From Gordionus sp. m RMFG-2023 (lineage: Eukaryota; Nematomorpha; Gordioida; Chordodea; Parachordodidae), in NCBI RefSeq assembly GCF_954871325.1, contig NC_088779.1, forward strand, positions 9,426,846-9,490,845: DNA of 64,000 bases. The letters are read 5' to 3'. Below are positions 41,416-55,889 of the stretch, piece after piece; positions within the stretch are counted from its first letter, which is position 1, and every line of letters starts with the position of its first letter. The notes under the pieces are model-generated. The model was not told the origin of the DNA. It worked only from the letters and a program-made list of their open reading frames with translations, and did no database searches. Both the position numbers and the translations under genes were made by a program.

Positions 41416-41980
41416 TTGCGGGAGAAATTTGGTATTTTGCGGGTGAAATATAGAAACTGCTAAAATAAATTTTGCTGGCCAAGCCCGATAAGTGTCGACC
41501 TTCGTCCGGAATTGTGATGGCTTAGTTATCCCTTTATTAATTTTATAACTACTTTATATAAATACTAACGAAGTCGGTAACCTTATTATGTATAATTAAG
41601 GGCTTAACCCTATAATGTTATACATAAACACACATGAAAAGGATAAAATATGAATGAATGATGTTGATTTATTATTGTATAAAAATAAAACATATGATTA
41701 AGGTAAGGAGTAAGGATAGAAATAAATTTACAAACTTAGACATGTTTTTTGAATAAATATTTAAAATTTATTTTAAAAATATAAAAATAATCTATTACTG
41801 TTTTTCAAATTATTATTTTAAAATACTAAAAAAAAAATGTGTGGGAGAAATTTAAAAATAGCGATAGATATTTAAGATATATTTCTTATTGCGGTAGTTT
41901 TGTGAGAGTGAGATGTCAGCGTGTAAACTAAAAAAAATTGCGGGAGTCTCCCGTTAAAAGGGGGAGACCTAGCAACCCTG
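41416..41980. repeat. transposon-end-like sequence
   Basis: The right end reads, on the minus strand, CAGGGTTGCTAGGTCTCCCC, a form common in hAT ends. GCGGGAGAAATTT near 41417 and GTGGGAGAAATTT near 41840 repeat in the same orientation. A matching left end was not found. Confidence 0.3.
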
Positions 41981-44900
41981 TTTTGTAGTTGTAATATTTT
42001 TTTAAATTATAAAATGTTTATGCTTATAAAAAAAACGATTGTTTTCAAATTCAATAAATGTATTTTTTTTAAACAGGTCCATATAAAATTTTAAAATTGT
42101 TTTTTGAATAAATATTTTTAAAAATACGCATCATGCATCGCTTTTTATAATGTATCTCACTTAATATATCTAACCATAATCGACTTTTTGAAATCATTCT
42201 TAATTACGCTTAGGGCAATTTATGTAATTATACTATTAGAGTCGGATCTTTACATTCAAAATCTAGATATACCTATTTTTTATATATAGTTTGTTTAATA
42301 TCATAATCTTTTCGCTGTTTTCAGCAGTGCATTATTTTTCTTACCTAGAAAAATTTATGATTTTATTCCTTCTTACCTTGTATATACCTGAAATCCCTGG
42401 TGGCGAACTAAGTGTTCATAGTGAGCAGGGCATGGTTATGATTAAAAGATGCGATTAGGTCCAAGGCCAGAAAGCTTCAGTTGCTGGGGGTGGGGCAATT
42501 GTGATTGTTTTTATAAGCTATTAGAAACAAAATCGGAGGCTAAGTTATTGGCCGAAATTATTATGGGGGTGGGGTCTATGGCGCTGGATGCGATAATCAA
42601 TGCTAAATGATAGTCTTTATTTGGTAATTTAAGCATTGCAATGCAATGTAGCATATACAATAAATGAAGCAATAGGATGTCATAGAGGTCAAAAAATTCC
42701 TCTTCTATATAAAAGTTGCATGTCTAAAAAAGACTATTTCTAAACCATTAGCTTCATTATTTTATGACAGCACTCTTCCTACCCCGGTGTTGGTAATATT
42801 TTTTGATTTGAGTCTATTTATTCCGCTGCTTTATGGAGTTTAAGATCCTCAAATGTTGTGGTTTATAATATAACTATAACAACTTTACATTTTAAAAAAA
42901 ATATTATGATAAGATAATTTCGCAATATTTAGTGCACCATTTAATGATAATCTAATTTACAATTATTTTTAAAAAATCCTTATCTATAAATATTTTAAGA
43001 AATAAATCCTATAATTATCGATGATGGGTTTTTATTGATTTTAATTCCAAAAATGAAATATGTATTTTTCTTTATTTTTAAAAAATTCACACACCAATAA
43101 ATCTCTTAACCCTCTTTTTTGAAAAATATTGCTTCTTCTTTTTAATCAGGCCAATTTTGGGTGATAATTAAATCACGATAATATTGAAGATAGATAGTTT
43201 TATAAAATAAGATATCTTAAATTCTTTAAAATATAAAAAAATTGAATTTTAACTGACTGAACCGAACCAAACCACATATTCTTTGTTTACGGAATAGAAA
43301 AAAATAATACTGAAACAAACAGCATATAACAATTATATCTTGCTATTTAATAGATGTCCGGATCCCTGGGCCAGATGGGTAGACTTCCCCTTTCCCTGGA
43401 TTATTGGCTTAAAAACCTATTCTGCATCTTTTCAGTTATTTATTTCATCTAGTCCTGATTATGGTGATATTATAAGAAACATATATAGATATATCAAATA
43501 AAATTTAAAAAAAAGGATATTAAATAGTTAATCTTATATATTTAATAGCTAAATATATGGTTTGGCTTTTAGGTGAACAGTATAAATTATATGTAGTTAA
43601 GTAGTTGCTATTTAACCAGTAAGCAAAGATTTTTTTATACTCATTCCAATTCTCAAGAGCACACCATGTAGCCTTAACATATGTTAAATTATTAATTTCT
43701 ATTCGGTTAATTAATACTGGGCAATAAAAAAATATATAATTTTAAAATTAAATATAATAAAAGTGATAGAAACTAAAAGTAATTAAAATATTAAAGTTTC
43801 TAACCGTAAAAAATCTCAAAGATCAAAAAAAGGTGTTGAATTAAAAATTAAATGTATTATTTTTTTTAAATGCAAGGAAACTTTAGCCTAAAAAATGTAA
43901 AAAAAATATTGAAATTTTGCATTTAAGTATGGTTGGGTTGGTAGTGCGGTGTACTAATGATATTTAATTACACCAGAAATCCGAACAAATGTTATCAACC
44001 TTGTTTTGATATGAGTGAAGAAAAAATTTGTAAAATTTTTGTTTTATAAAAATCTAGTTCATTTTGTTTAAAAATCGAAATGGAAAAAAAATTTAAACAA
44101 TAAAAAAGTGTTATAATTAATTAATTAATTTACTTTTAAGATAGATATATTTTACAGACTAATTTAAATATTAAATGATTGTGTGTGTTTATATGTACAT
44201 ATATACTAGATAATTGTGAATGAATGCAAATTTTATTTCCCTTAGTTATAATATTACCTTTATAACCTATTTAAATTTATTAATCCATTATCACTATTAT
44301 ATATATATACTAATAAAATAAATTTTGTAAGTTTTTTTGAAAAAAAATGCTTTATATTATTTTTAAAATATAAATTCTTAACCTCTCAATCCCTTTTCAT
44401 TCAATTTCTCTCTAACTCTGCTTGCATTGAAAAGAATCTATCAAATTTCACGATTAACTACAAAAAAAATTCATTCAAATGATTACTTACTAAAATATAA
44501 ATATTACATTACTTATATATATTATTATAATTTTTTAAAATCACACAATTTTCTCAAGTGGTTCTTTTAAAAAATATTAAATGATTGTTTAAATTATTTT
44601 TCATGGTAATTTAATACGCATTAATTGTCAACTTATTAAAAGATAAAAAAAAATTTATATAATTTATTACTGTCGCAAAAACTGATTTGCAAAAATGAAA
44701 TATTTTAACTATATTTTTTTATACAAAAAAAGTAAAATAAGTTTAAACTGAAAATTATTAGTTCTTTTGTTTGTGTTTGTTTTTTATTCTTTTTTTTTTA
44801 ACACAGGTTATTACTTATATATAGGAGATTATAATTTGTAATTGAATATTATTCATATTAATTTTATTTGAAATCGATATTATATTCTCACTCACATATC

Positions 44901-45543
44901 CTCCTAAAAAGTACACCCGAAATACAGTTTAAATTTATAGCACTTTTTTAATAAAAAAACTTTTGTTTGCAAAATAATTAAAAAAATTATTAGATTATAA
45001 TTATGATGGTTATTATTATAGTATTGTGAATTACGATATACCTTATATAATAAATCCCTACTAGTGCAAATCTTTGTATTAAACTGATAGAGTAGCTAGC
45101 GTTATATCTAAAACTATTTCCAAATATAATTTTCCAAAAAATCTAATTTTGATATTTTTTTAGAAAATCAGATATTTTTATCATAAATATTATAATAAAA
45201 TTTACTTAGAGAGGTTGGAAAAGAAGGGCGGGTGTGGGGAGGGAGAGTAAAGAAAAACTTATTGAGATTCCTTCGAACCTCATATAGTAACACATATATT
45301 TTATTTTTCAAACTGTCTCTTATCCATATTTGATATTTGACATTCGGTTTTTTGATCGATTCCCTATTTTTATTTCGGTCTTTGGGCAGTTATAAACTAT
45401 AATCGAAGTAACTCGTTACTTTTTACATTACTTGTATTTTATTATTATATTCTAATCCTTTTTATTTTATTATTTCATGTTTAAGGTTTAAGATACATCC
45501 TTGAAAGTACAAACAACTTTCAAATATTAAAACCTTGAAAATG

Positions 45544-45655
45544 TATAAACCCTCCGCCCACTCTCAGCGCATATTGAACGGGTGTTCAGCACATCAAAAG
45601 CAGTGCTGAGAGATAAACGATCTTGTCTATCACTATCAGGTATGGGATAAAAACT
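45544..45655 (+). mobile_element. hAT dimerisation-domain scrap
   Basis: PSAHS in one frame and IERVFSTSKAVLRDKRSCLS in the next give the hAT C-terminal motif, with a frame change between. Nothing else of the element is recognisable. Confidence 0.5.
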
Positions 45656-47420
45656 TTCAAAAACTGTTTTTGAAAAATTAATACGTTATTAAATTTATTA
45701 GAATAATCATAATATTATAATTATTATTAATTAGTTATAGAAAATTTGAATTGAAATTTAAAAGGAAAACAATTTCTGCTATCGCTTTTGACGGCTTCAG
45801 TAATTTTTTAAAAAAAGGGAAATGTTTTATCTTTTAACATTTTTCTATCTATCTCTTGGGCAGTTGCGTCATTAAAATATGGAGGGGGGGGGGTCTAAAG
45901 GGTTCTGCTATTGGGGTAGCGTTATATTACATCTCTGGGTTAATATATTTTTTTTTAAATTAATTATTAAGTTCCATATTCTTATAAGTTAAAAAGTTTT
46001 TTCTTTGGGATTATAAAGGAATTATTTTCTAACAAATTTTCTTTAAATATATAAATATTATGTTTTTTGAAGATGATATATTTTTGTTTAAAAACACAAT
46101 ATCATGTTTTTTCCATATTAATAATATAAAAAAGATTTATAAAATCGATAGCCTGCCTTTCCCTTCTCCTTTTATACTGTTTTTTTGATTTTTATCTTTG
46201 AAAATTATTCCATAGTATTTTTTTTGTTAAATAATTTATTATATATTATTATATAGCAATTATTCTCTTCTTTTAAATGAAACAAGACAAGATCTTAGAT
46301 TCATTGGTCATCTTTTTTTTATAATAAAGTTATAATATTTTTAACAAAATTGTGATTTATAAGCAACAAAATAAATAAATTCTAATATAATTTATAATTT
46401 AATCCATCAATATAACAATTATAAGGAAAGTAACTAATAAACCAACTTATAAATCATAGAGTTCTCGTGTATGTGTGTGTACAGTGTATGGCGTTATATA
46501 TAAATAGAAGTAATAGGTCTAAAATATGGGTATTGAAGAGCGAAGGAGGGGGGGGTAAGGAATTATGTAGATGCTATTGAAGTCAGTAGGAGGTCATTTT
46601 GATTTTAAGAGGGTGGGGATGGGGGTAAAACTTTAGAAGGGAGTAAAATATTTGCTAAGGGGGGTATAAAAGACCCTGCTAAGATGTCAAGAAATCATCA
46701 CCAAAATGGATAAATATCTCATTATAATATTCGATTATATAATTATCATACAAATTTAATTGAGGCATCGTTTATTATGATAAATTTCCTAATTATGTTG
46801 TATGAGAGATGCCTTAAACTCACATTTAACAAGTTGAGGAGGCCCAGGCCAATAGCCACAAATTATGGGTAGGGGCCTATAAGAATTGATTTTTCCTATG
46901 AAGGGGGGCGGGGCTCAAGGAAGAATTTCTATGTACAGCCTCTATCATGGTTTGTATATATAAAAAAATTATTAAGATACCTTGTGTTTTGCTAAGTTGC
47001 CAAATAATATGTATAAATCTACAGTTAATTAAATTTGATATAACAACTAATTAAGGAATCGGGAAAGTAAGTATATATAATGTATCCTGAAATATTTCTT
47101 TCATTTCTGCTAACGAATATAATCTAATAAAGTTAAAGATAGACTATACTATATCAATGTCCAGTGCGTTAATAACTTTAGAGGGCTCAAGGATTATAAA
47201 TAATCTTTTATTATTTAAAAAAATCAGCTATCCAGTTTAACAAAATCATTAATATATATGTCTTTTAATTCCAAAATGGACCCCTTTAATGTGACCGGGG
47301 CCTGAGATGAACATTTATATGCAATACACAAAAAATTGCCCATTATGGGTAAAAATACAAAATTGGAGTTTGATCATTTAAAATCTCATGAAATGAATTA
47401 TTATTTTTATAAAGAATCTA

Positions 47421-47819
47421 CCATCCGGTCTTTTCAGATCTGATGGGAAACGGCCTGACGGTATTTCGCAAATTCTTTGGAAGCGCGGTCAATTCCTGGT
47501 CTGGGACTATTCTTGTATTGATCCACTCGCTCCATCAAATCAAACAGTCAATATACTCGAGAAAAAGGAGACACTCAAAATAGCGAAATATTCCGAAATC
47601 TCTCAAGAATATATTTTCATCCCCATTATTTCCACTACCCTTACTACTTTTGGGAAATATGCCTTATCCTTTTTCAAGGAACTCGGCTCCCACATTCGTC
47701 AACTAACCGGTGAACCCCGCGAGGGCTTCTTCTTAAGGCAAAGGCTCTCCATCGCAATACACAAGGCTAATTATATTAGCTTCATAAGCAGTCTCTCCCC
47801 AAAAGATTATCCTTCCTAA
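47421..47819 (+). mobile_element. 5'-truncated retroelement end with restriction-like endonuclease domain
   Basis: 132 codons run without a stop: PSGLFRSDGKRPDGISQILW, LVWDYSCIDPLAPS, then KYSEISQEYIFIPI and LTGEPREGFFLRQRLSIAI. This block (R-P-D-G ... W-D ... ) is the C-terminal part found behind reverse transcriptases of invertebrate retroelements, and it looks like a PD-(D/E)XK-type nuclease of the kind used by R2-like LINEs (recalled, not searched). The reverse transcriptase and the upstream Cys/His finger are absent, so the copy is 5' truncated. The bases just upstream (CTTTTCAG) look like a splice acceptor, but the family homology runs through them. Confidence 0.65.
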
Positions 47820-48939
47820 CCTCAATATATTTTTTTTAACACCGTCACAAACATATCCTCCAATACTATATTTATTTATTTTTTTAAAATGTTTTTTTTA
47901 TATGTATATAAATATATATACAAATATTAATTATATTGTATTAGATATATTTTGTTTTATTATACCTAATATAGTAATTCCAATTGGGATTATTTATTGT
48001 TAAATTTCTTCTTTTTTTAAAAAAATGGAACGAATATTATTTAATGTGGCGATTTTCTTTCTTTATCATAAATATTATACATAATATAGATCATTGTTAA
48101 AAACTATTTTTTTAAAGTAACTAGATATAGTTACAATTACATCTTTAAGAAATTAACTAGTTAAATCATATCTCCTGCCTCCATTGAAATATTCATCAAA
48201 ATAGATCATATTGATCCATAAATTATTTTATATTTTAAAATTTTCTTTAAAAATTATACAGCCCACATAAAAAAAAATTTATAAGCCGCCTATGAGTTAC
48301 ATCGAAAGTTACTTATTAAATTTTTTTGTAACACAGCAATTTTAATGTAATTTTTTTATTATATAAAATATTTTTGCGCCATACAAATTTTAATTAAAGT
48401 AATATAAATGTAATAAAACTTAAATAAAGAAATAACTGAATTGAAAAATATGTATTTGCACTAAGAAAATATATATTATAGTATAATTACAGAAAGATTT
48501 GGGCTTAATAAACTAATTTCAAAGTTAATGTCTAAAAAGGTTTGCTAAATTTTCTTCAAAAATAGGTTTCCTTGGCAACCTTCTACAGTGCTTTGTAATA
48601 TTTAATGAACGTGCATTTTAAATTTAGAAAATCATCATATAAAGATAAGATGATATTATATAAATATTTAACAAATTTTACATCTCTAAATGTAACCAGT
48701 TATTTTTGTCGTTACATCCCAAAAAAAATATAATTAGTTTTACTTACTACTAGTTTAGTAGAATAACTTTTTTATGATAAGTCTCTGCCATGCCAAAGTA
48801 AAGTGTCATCCCCGCATAAATATAATTAATAAAATATTCTTTTCTTTTCATTCTCTTTGTTTCTTTCTTAAATACCGAAATTGTTAGATATATATTTTTT
48901 TTAAACCTTTGATTTCAACCATGACTGAAATTACGAATA

Positions 48940-49010
48940 TGTGAATGATTAGAAGCACGCGGCTCCTAGAATAGTCGAAGCGTGTAGCACCTAACATCGT
49001 TTATATATAT
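48940..49010 (-). repeat. possible tRNA-derived SINE relic
   Basis: On the minus strand TTAGGTGCTACACG is followed about 30 bases later by GCTTCTAATC, close to a pol III B box. It is GC-rich against its surroundings and shares GTTAGGTG with 50571-50640. Confidence 0.25.
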
Positions 49011-50570
49011 TTCTAGATAACAAGAGTGGATTATTTTATAAGAAAAACTGATATCTAGTTATCATTTTTATTTTAAGATGAATTGCTATAAATATATTTT
49101 GTCTGTCAAAATAGGAAGTTATTTTTTTTTACAAATATTATTGTTTTTCCAGGCGAATAGGCTACTTTTTTATATTCAATATTTTGTAAAGGATAGAGAG
49201 AGGGGTTTGTTTTTTTAACATCTAGAGTAGTTTATTACCAAGGAATATCAAATTAATCATCACAATTATTATATTTAAGCTTTCTCTTTTTTTAAAAGGT
49301 TGAATGATTAGCTAATTGGGCTTAGCTTAACACTCGAGGGAAAAGTTTTAATTTTAAAAAGTTTATTTTATTTTTTAAATAAATCGTTCCACAAATTACT
49401 TAATAATTTTTTAATATTTTTTTTTACTTTGTTTTTTTTATTATTATTTTTATATTATTTTATAAGTAATACAAAACCAATAATTCTCTTACTAAGAAAA
49501 ATTTATTATTTTAATATAATTTTAATAAAAAATATGTAAAATTTATAAAATTGATCTATATTTTGTTAAATTTTAATTTATATAATTATTAATATTTATT
49601 TTCATTTAGTAAACCCAAACTGATAATAAAATAATTATTACATAATAAAGAAAAGAAAATATGAAATATATATATAAAATATAATTATGTCTTTAAGTTT
49701 AGATATTTAGCGCACCAAAAAAAAAATTCACATCAATAGTAAAAAAAATGACGTTTTGTTTTATCAAATAAATATTTTAATTTATAATAACTAATTATAG
49801 AATAATTTATAAAATATATATTATTTTTTTAAAAATTGATTAAATTTTATACTTTTTTAAACGAAGAGAAATGTGGTTTTTAAACAAAAGACTCAAAAGA
49901 TAAAAAATATATATTAAAAAATCACTCAAATCACGTCCACAAATAACGAATTTGTAAAGCGATTCGCGAAGAATCTTTCTTTATTTTATTAAAAACTTAT
50001 TATTTCTGATTTGAAAAAAAAAAATACGGCATCGACCCCTTCTTGAAATTTATTTCGAAACATTTCCGTTTTTATTTTATTTTTTAACGAATTTTGGATT
50101 AGGAGAAGAATTTAATTAATTTTTTTTTGTCACAAGAATATTCTTTTAACGGTTGAATTAATTAATTTTTTTTTAAATATAAAAACATGTAAAAATTGTT
50201 TGGCAAAATGATAAGGTACAAAAAATTATTCTCTTTCTTCTTTAAGTAATAATGTATTATTATAACATATTTTTCAATCTTTGTAATAAAAAATAATATT
50301 CTTCTAATATTACTATCTTTAATCAATTATAATATGATGAGATGAGAATGCGGAGTGCATAGACACATCAAAAAGAAGATTTGTGAAAAAAAAGAGTTTA
50401 AAATCTTTAATTTTCGGTGCACAACGTCCATTAGGCTGTATTTGGTCATATACCGTATTTGGGATGCATTTCCTCCTAAACTTTTTATACTACTTTCTCT
50501 AACTAAAAAAACACATATTTACTTATTATAAAAAAAACAGACTTTTAAGTTGAATCCCGTCGAAAAACTG

Positions 50571-50640
50571 TCACGACTTGTGATCGAACCAGCGGGGTGT
50601 AGTTTCTCAATCTAGACACCTAACACAATTTATAAAAAAA
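50571..50640 (-). repeat. possible tRNA-derived SINE relic
   Basis: On the minus strand GTGTTAGGTGTCTAG is followed by GCTGGTTCGATC, an 8-9 of 11 match to the B box GGTTCGANTCC at a tRNA-like spacing. No full cloverleaf was found. Confidence 0.3.
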
Positions 50641-52750
50641 ATATGGATATAAGGATATTTTACAGCGTTATCTAATATTTTAATAAAAACAACATAAAAT
50701 TAAACCAATAAAGTCTGACGCAAGAATATGACTACCCAACTGTTGTAAATTAAGATTGATTTTGAGTGCACTAGAATTATTATATAACCTTCGTCGTATA
50801 AATAAATAAAAATTTAATTATTTAATAATTTGTTGAACTACCTTTCATCTCATCTAATATAATCACCTTTTTTTTTATCTTCCGGTCAACTTATATAATA
50901 ATAATTATATTATACAAAAAGATATATCTCTAAATTATAATTATTATAATCCTTTAAATTCTAATCGCTTTTAAATAAATATATTATATTATATTTTTTA
51001 GAAAACTCTCATTTTAAATATAATAATCTTTAAAAAAATGTATCCTACAGTACAGGAAAGAGACTTCATTTTGATTTCTATAATTAATTGAGAGAAGTTA
51101 GGTATTATGATATTCAGTGATATTTTTTTTAAAAATAAATTTGTGAGATTTTCCTCTTTTTTTGAATTATCAAACAACAATGGATAACCAATTATGGCCA
51201 GGTGTTTTTCTTTGTATTATATAATATACTAAATATTAGCATTAAAGTCGATATTGTATTTGTATTCATCTTATTGATCGTTTTATTTTCATTAAAATGG
51301 ATATAATATATGGATTTATTTAATCTTAAAAATCGTTTTAAATAGACGGAGGTTTTTTAAAAAATTTATTAAATTTATTTTATATTACATAATTATCACT
51401 GGTTTACAAAATGATATTATTATACCATGAAGAACCAAGGAGTGGTGATGACCTAGAATGGTCATTTTATAATATAACTTATATCTAAATTTAATTTTAG
51501 TGTATAAATTATTACATAATTATTTTTACATTAATAAATTAGTATCGTTTACGAGATAACAAATTAGTCTATTTTTAACTAATAAAAAATAACATCTAAT
51601 TATAATTTCCATCTCATTAAAGTGGTCATTTAATGATTTTCCAAAATTTACCTAAATGAACCTCCTAAGTAAAGACCGGGTTAACTTTATATCGAGGCGT
51701 ATGCGATATCAAATTTACTAATCATATAATCGATCGCTTAATTGGATATCGCGAATTTATTGGTTTCGTTGCTTTTATATAATCTGATCTAATATTCATC
51801 TATGGTCATTGGACCCTCTATTATCGTAAAATTTTAATTTATATAATAATTGAGCAAAAAAAAATATTATATCAATTCTTTCCATACTTCAAGAGTATAA
51901 TTAATATTTATTATAAAAAAAATGATTTTGTGAATGTTTTTTGATATAAAATAGGTCATATTTAGTTGTGGAAAATATGGAATTTATGAAAAATATTTAA
52001 AGGTATTATATTACATTTATAAAATAAAAAATTTAACACTTTAAACTTCACGTCTCTTAAAAATGCTTTTACAGAATTCGAAGCCCAATATAGTCCTTCC
52101 ATAAATTTAATTTGGAAGAAGAAAAAAAATATCGTCCATATTAATATGCTGGATATGTTAGTTAAATATTTTATAATATTTTTTTTGATGCAAATGAAGT
52201 ATAATATATTGTAATATTATCTATATAATAATAATATGTAAAAGGGGATGGGTTAAGTTAAGGGTAAGAAGTATATTAGAATCACTTTTGACATTTTAGA
52301 TTTTTCGCAACAATTTTCATATAAATTTCGAGGATAACCGACAAAAATTCTCCCTGATATAAAGGAGTCCGCAGTATTTTATTGTCCCATAACTCATTGA
52401 TATAAAATGATTTGAAAAAAATTTTTAACCAAATAATTTGAATATCGAATAAAGGAAGAAAAAAATGGGTTTTTCATATATATCGGAATTGCAGCTAAGT
52501 GACATAAACCCCTAGTCGGTTAATCCTAGCCCCTACTAGAGATCATGAGAAATAGGGGAATGGAATTAAGTTTATGGAAATGGGAACCTCACGCTCAGAT
52601 TTTAATTTGAAAATTATCATCTCACTGTTTTAGTTGAAAAGTTTAACTCACGTCTCAAGGCTTGGTAAAAATTTCCGGCATTTGACTCTACAACTATGTA
52701 TTTCGTAAATTTGAGATTGGATGGGTTTGATGTTTTTATACTTTAAGAGA

Positions 52751-52968
52751 TAGCGTTTTTTAAAAAAAATTTTTTATATAAACGGCTTGAATTTTAAAAA
52801 CAGTTTACCCAATATTTTAGCCATAATATATCAGGTAAGTCTGGAAATTTTGGTCATAGATTGCAAAAAGGTTAGGGCATCTATTAACGAAATCTGGAGG
52901 CTTGCATAATATTATTTTGGCAAAAATCTTAATTTAACTGCGAAATCGAGCTGTTTAAAACAACACTA
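52751..52968. mobile_element. diverged copy of the 38055 MITE family
   Basis: The left side AAACGGCTTGA and the right side GAGCTGTTTAAAACAACACT match the arms of 38055-38271, and the inner GGCTTGCATAATATTATTTT is shared with 61265-61486. No 8-base duplication is visible. Confidence 0.55.
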
Positions 52969-54464
52969 TTTTATGAGCCGGGGTTGTTTAAGATCTCCAG
53001 AGAGTGACTGGTTTACAAAACTTTTTTTAAAAAAAATAATATTTAAAATACAATTTATTGAATGTCCGTCAACTCAAACTGTGATGCTGTATATGTTTGT
53101 TTATAAAGGCGACTCGTAAAATAAAAGAAAATCAAAACGTGATTTCTATCGTGTTATGATATTATTTGGTTAGAATATGTAACTCCTCCTTACTCCACTA
53201 CCTATAAAGTGTAAATTTTTATAAATAACATATAACAATTTACAATCGGATTATATTAATTTAATTATTTAAACAAACATTTTTAAAAAATTTGTAATGT
53301 AAATGTATATAATTTAATATTTATTATCCCTTAAAAAAAACTTAATTTTATTTTCCCTCCTAACTTCTTCCCACCTTCTCAATGGAATCTTATAAGTTGC
53401 TTAATGAATGGGTTATGGTTATGTAAGTAAAATTTACAAAAAAAAACTTAATTGCATAGTTATTCATCTGTCTTTTTTAAAAATATATATATAAATTAAC
53501 GTTATTCATGAGTATTGATGAATAGTGTTTCTTATTTAATCCTTATCCTATACATATATATATATATCATTCACTATTTAATTTTAAGTTACACACAGTA
53601 TTATTATACTTCAATATTAACTTACATAAAACAGTAAATAACTAGACTTGAGTGTTTGTTTATTATATAAATAATAATTTAATAATAATCATCTTTTTTT
53701 TAAATAAAAATGTTTCATTGTTGATATGTCCCTTTTTTCAAAATCAAAAATTTACAACCTATAAATTTATGTTTTATATATATTAAAAAAAAATCTGGAC
53801 ATAAATTTACCCATAAAAAATATATTATAAGCTTCTTTTTTTAAAAAGAGATATAGGGAGGGAGGCCCCTCTAAGTCGTATATAAAGTTAAGTGACAAGA
53901 CATTTATCAAAAAGTTTGATAATCATTTTTAAAAAAATATTGGACAAAATTATATTTATATATACACTATGTTTTTTTTTCTTTAAGTGTCTGGAAATTG
54001 TATTTCTTCTATATTACGGTTTCTTACACTTGTGAAGTGCATCGAAATTTAAAAGTTGATTAAATATTCTTAAAAAAATAATTAGATGAATAATAAATAC
54101 TACAATTTAATCAGGTTGCGCTTAAGCTAGACTTTTTTTTTACTTCTTTTTATAAATTCTAAATAGCTTTTCTGAATAGAATGTGATTTATATTGACTAA
54201 AGGAAATAAGAATAATTACTTTTATAAGCGTTATTTTATAGATATCATTATCTCACGTTAACAAGGGTGTTTCAACTACCTTTTTTTTACTAAATAAGAG
54301 TGTTCTCTAAAGAATTCAGAGCTAAAATCAGGAAATATTAGGATACAGCACCGAATGAGATTTTTTTTTTCTAAATTAGTGATAGGTGCTTATTAAGCCT
54401 AATGGAGTCGATAACGGAGAAGCAAGACGCAAGTTTCAAGTACCATCTAAACAAGCGCGTAACC

Positions 54465-54815
54465 AGAAAGGGGGGATATCCCCCCCCTCCATTGTAGATT
54501 TGACAAAATTTGTAAATATCATTTTAAGCTAATAAATATTCACCTACACACACTCCAACCTCCTCTCTCCAAAAAATGTATAAAATATATCAATATGAAG
54601 AAAAATTTGAAATACTTTTTTAAATAATGGCTATAATTCAAAATTTTTAGAAAGCATTTTTATAATTAAAAAAAAAGAAAGTAAAACCTAAAATCATTTA
54701 TATAAAAATCTAATTTGGCCAAACGCCTACAATAAGCGTCCTAAAGACTTCCAATAAAATTTATGTGGGAAACCACCCTTAATAGTGCCCCCTCCCTGCA
54801 AAATCCTAGATATCC
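54465..54815 (+). repeat. dispersed repeat, full-length-looking copy
   Basis: It aligns by eye over about 320 bases with the reverse complement of 58695-59010: TTGTAAATATCATTTTAAGC, AAATTTTTAGAAA, AAAACCTAAAA, GCCAAACGCCTACAATA, AATAGTGCCCCC and AAAATCCTAGATA. It starts near a palindrome GGGGGATATCCCCC. The family is unknown. Confidence 0.65.
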
Positions 54816-55889
54816 CTATACTTAAATTTATTTCGAAAAAGCCCAAAAATATTTTTCATATCAGAACCTTTCTTTAATATTACAATTTACAAAACCTTAA
54901 CATTAATTTACCCCCTCATATTATTTTTTTTAAAGATTATTTATTAAATTCTTGAGGTAATTAAAATAGTATAATTATTATATATATAGTTAATATATTA
55001 ATCGGTGTTGAAATTAATTTATACACATATTTTTTCTCCCCCTTTTTAATCAAAAATTTTATCATTTTCTGGGCACAAAAGAAAAAAGCAATTCAAAAAA
55101 AAAAAAATTTGAAACTATTTAGGATTTTCTGAAAATTTTTTTTAAATATTATTTTATTATGATGATCGAATGAGAACAAATGGAGGCCAATTTTTTTACT
55201 TATTCGTTAAATAATGTAACACTATATCAATTTACCATCGCCCTTCAATTCCTAACGCGTTAAAACAAAAATTCCTTAATCATTTTTCGCTTTTGAAAAA
55301 TAGTTAAATTTTTGCTTATTTTACATACATTAATATGTAAAAATATATGAGGTGGGTGGGTGAAGAGGTTTTTCATGGGAATCATATTATCTAGTTTGTT
55401 TTTTTTTAAACCAAATTGAAAGGAGAATGGAAAAAATTGATGATGCTCTCATCTATATCAATTTATGTATCATTATATGGTATAGAATTTCCCACATTCA
55501 TCCTATATATTTATTTATTTTTTTAAACAAAAATTTTTTTTATTATAATAATTGATTGGTTTAAATCCAAATCTAATGTTTTAAAAAGAAAATCGATTCG
55601 CATTTTAAAACAAATATATTGTGTAATGTCTATAGTATTTAGAACATTGTAACTCAAAGATAAAAACAATTTTTAGAGGGTATTAAATGAGAAGGAATGT
55701 TTTTCTAAACTATAGTAAAGTAGAATTTATGCATACCACATAAAAGCCCTTAAATTTATATAGATTTTTAAAAAAAATAAATTAATGAATTTGGTCAGAG
55801 TTGGGGCTATTTTATGGGAAAATATATGCCTTTTAACATTTCAATTAAATTATTTAACTTTCAAGTCAACCTAATATTTAAAAACATTG

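Larger units (their letters stand above)
40131..47420. other. long noncoding stretch, part 1 (intron or intergenic)
   Basis: No confident host exon. It contains a possible transposon end at 41416-41980, a hAT scrap at 45544-45655 and several G-rich patches (42490-42590, 46540-46680, 46890-46915). The minus-strand frames at 41120-41414 have no family features. Confidence 0.4.

Noticed and set aside
46640-46690. GGGGGGTATAAAAG as a TATA-type promoter
   Set aside because: No gene follows on that strand, and it lies in a G-rich low-complexity patch.
50998-51180. Minus-strand frame containing MKSLSCTVGYIFLKIIIF, considered as a signal-peptide exon
   Set aside because: No donor in a usable phase before the stop, and the hydrophobicity comes from AT-rich codons.
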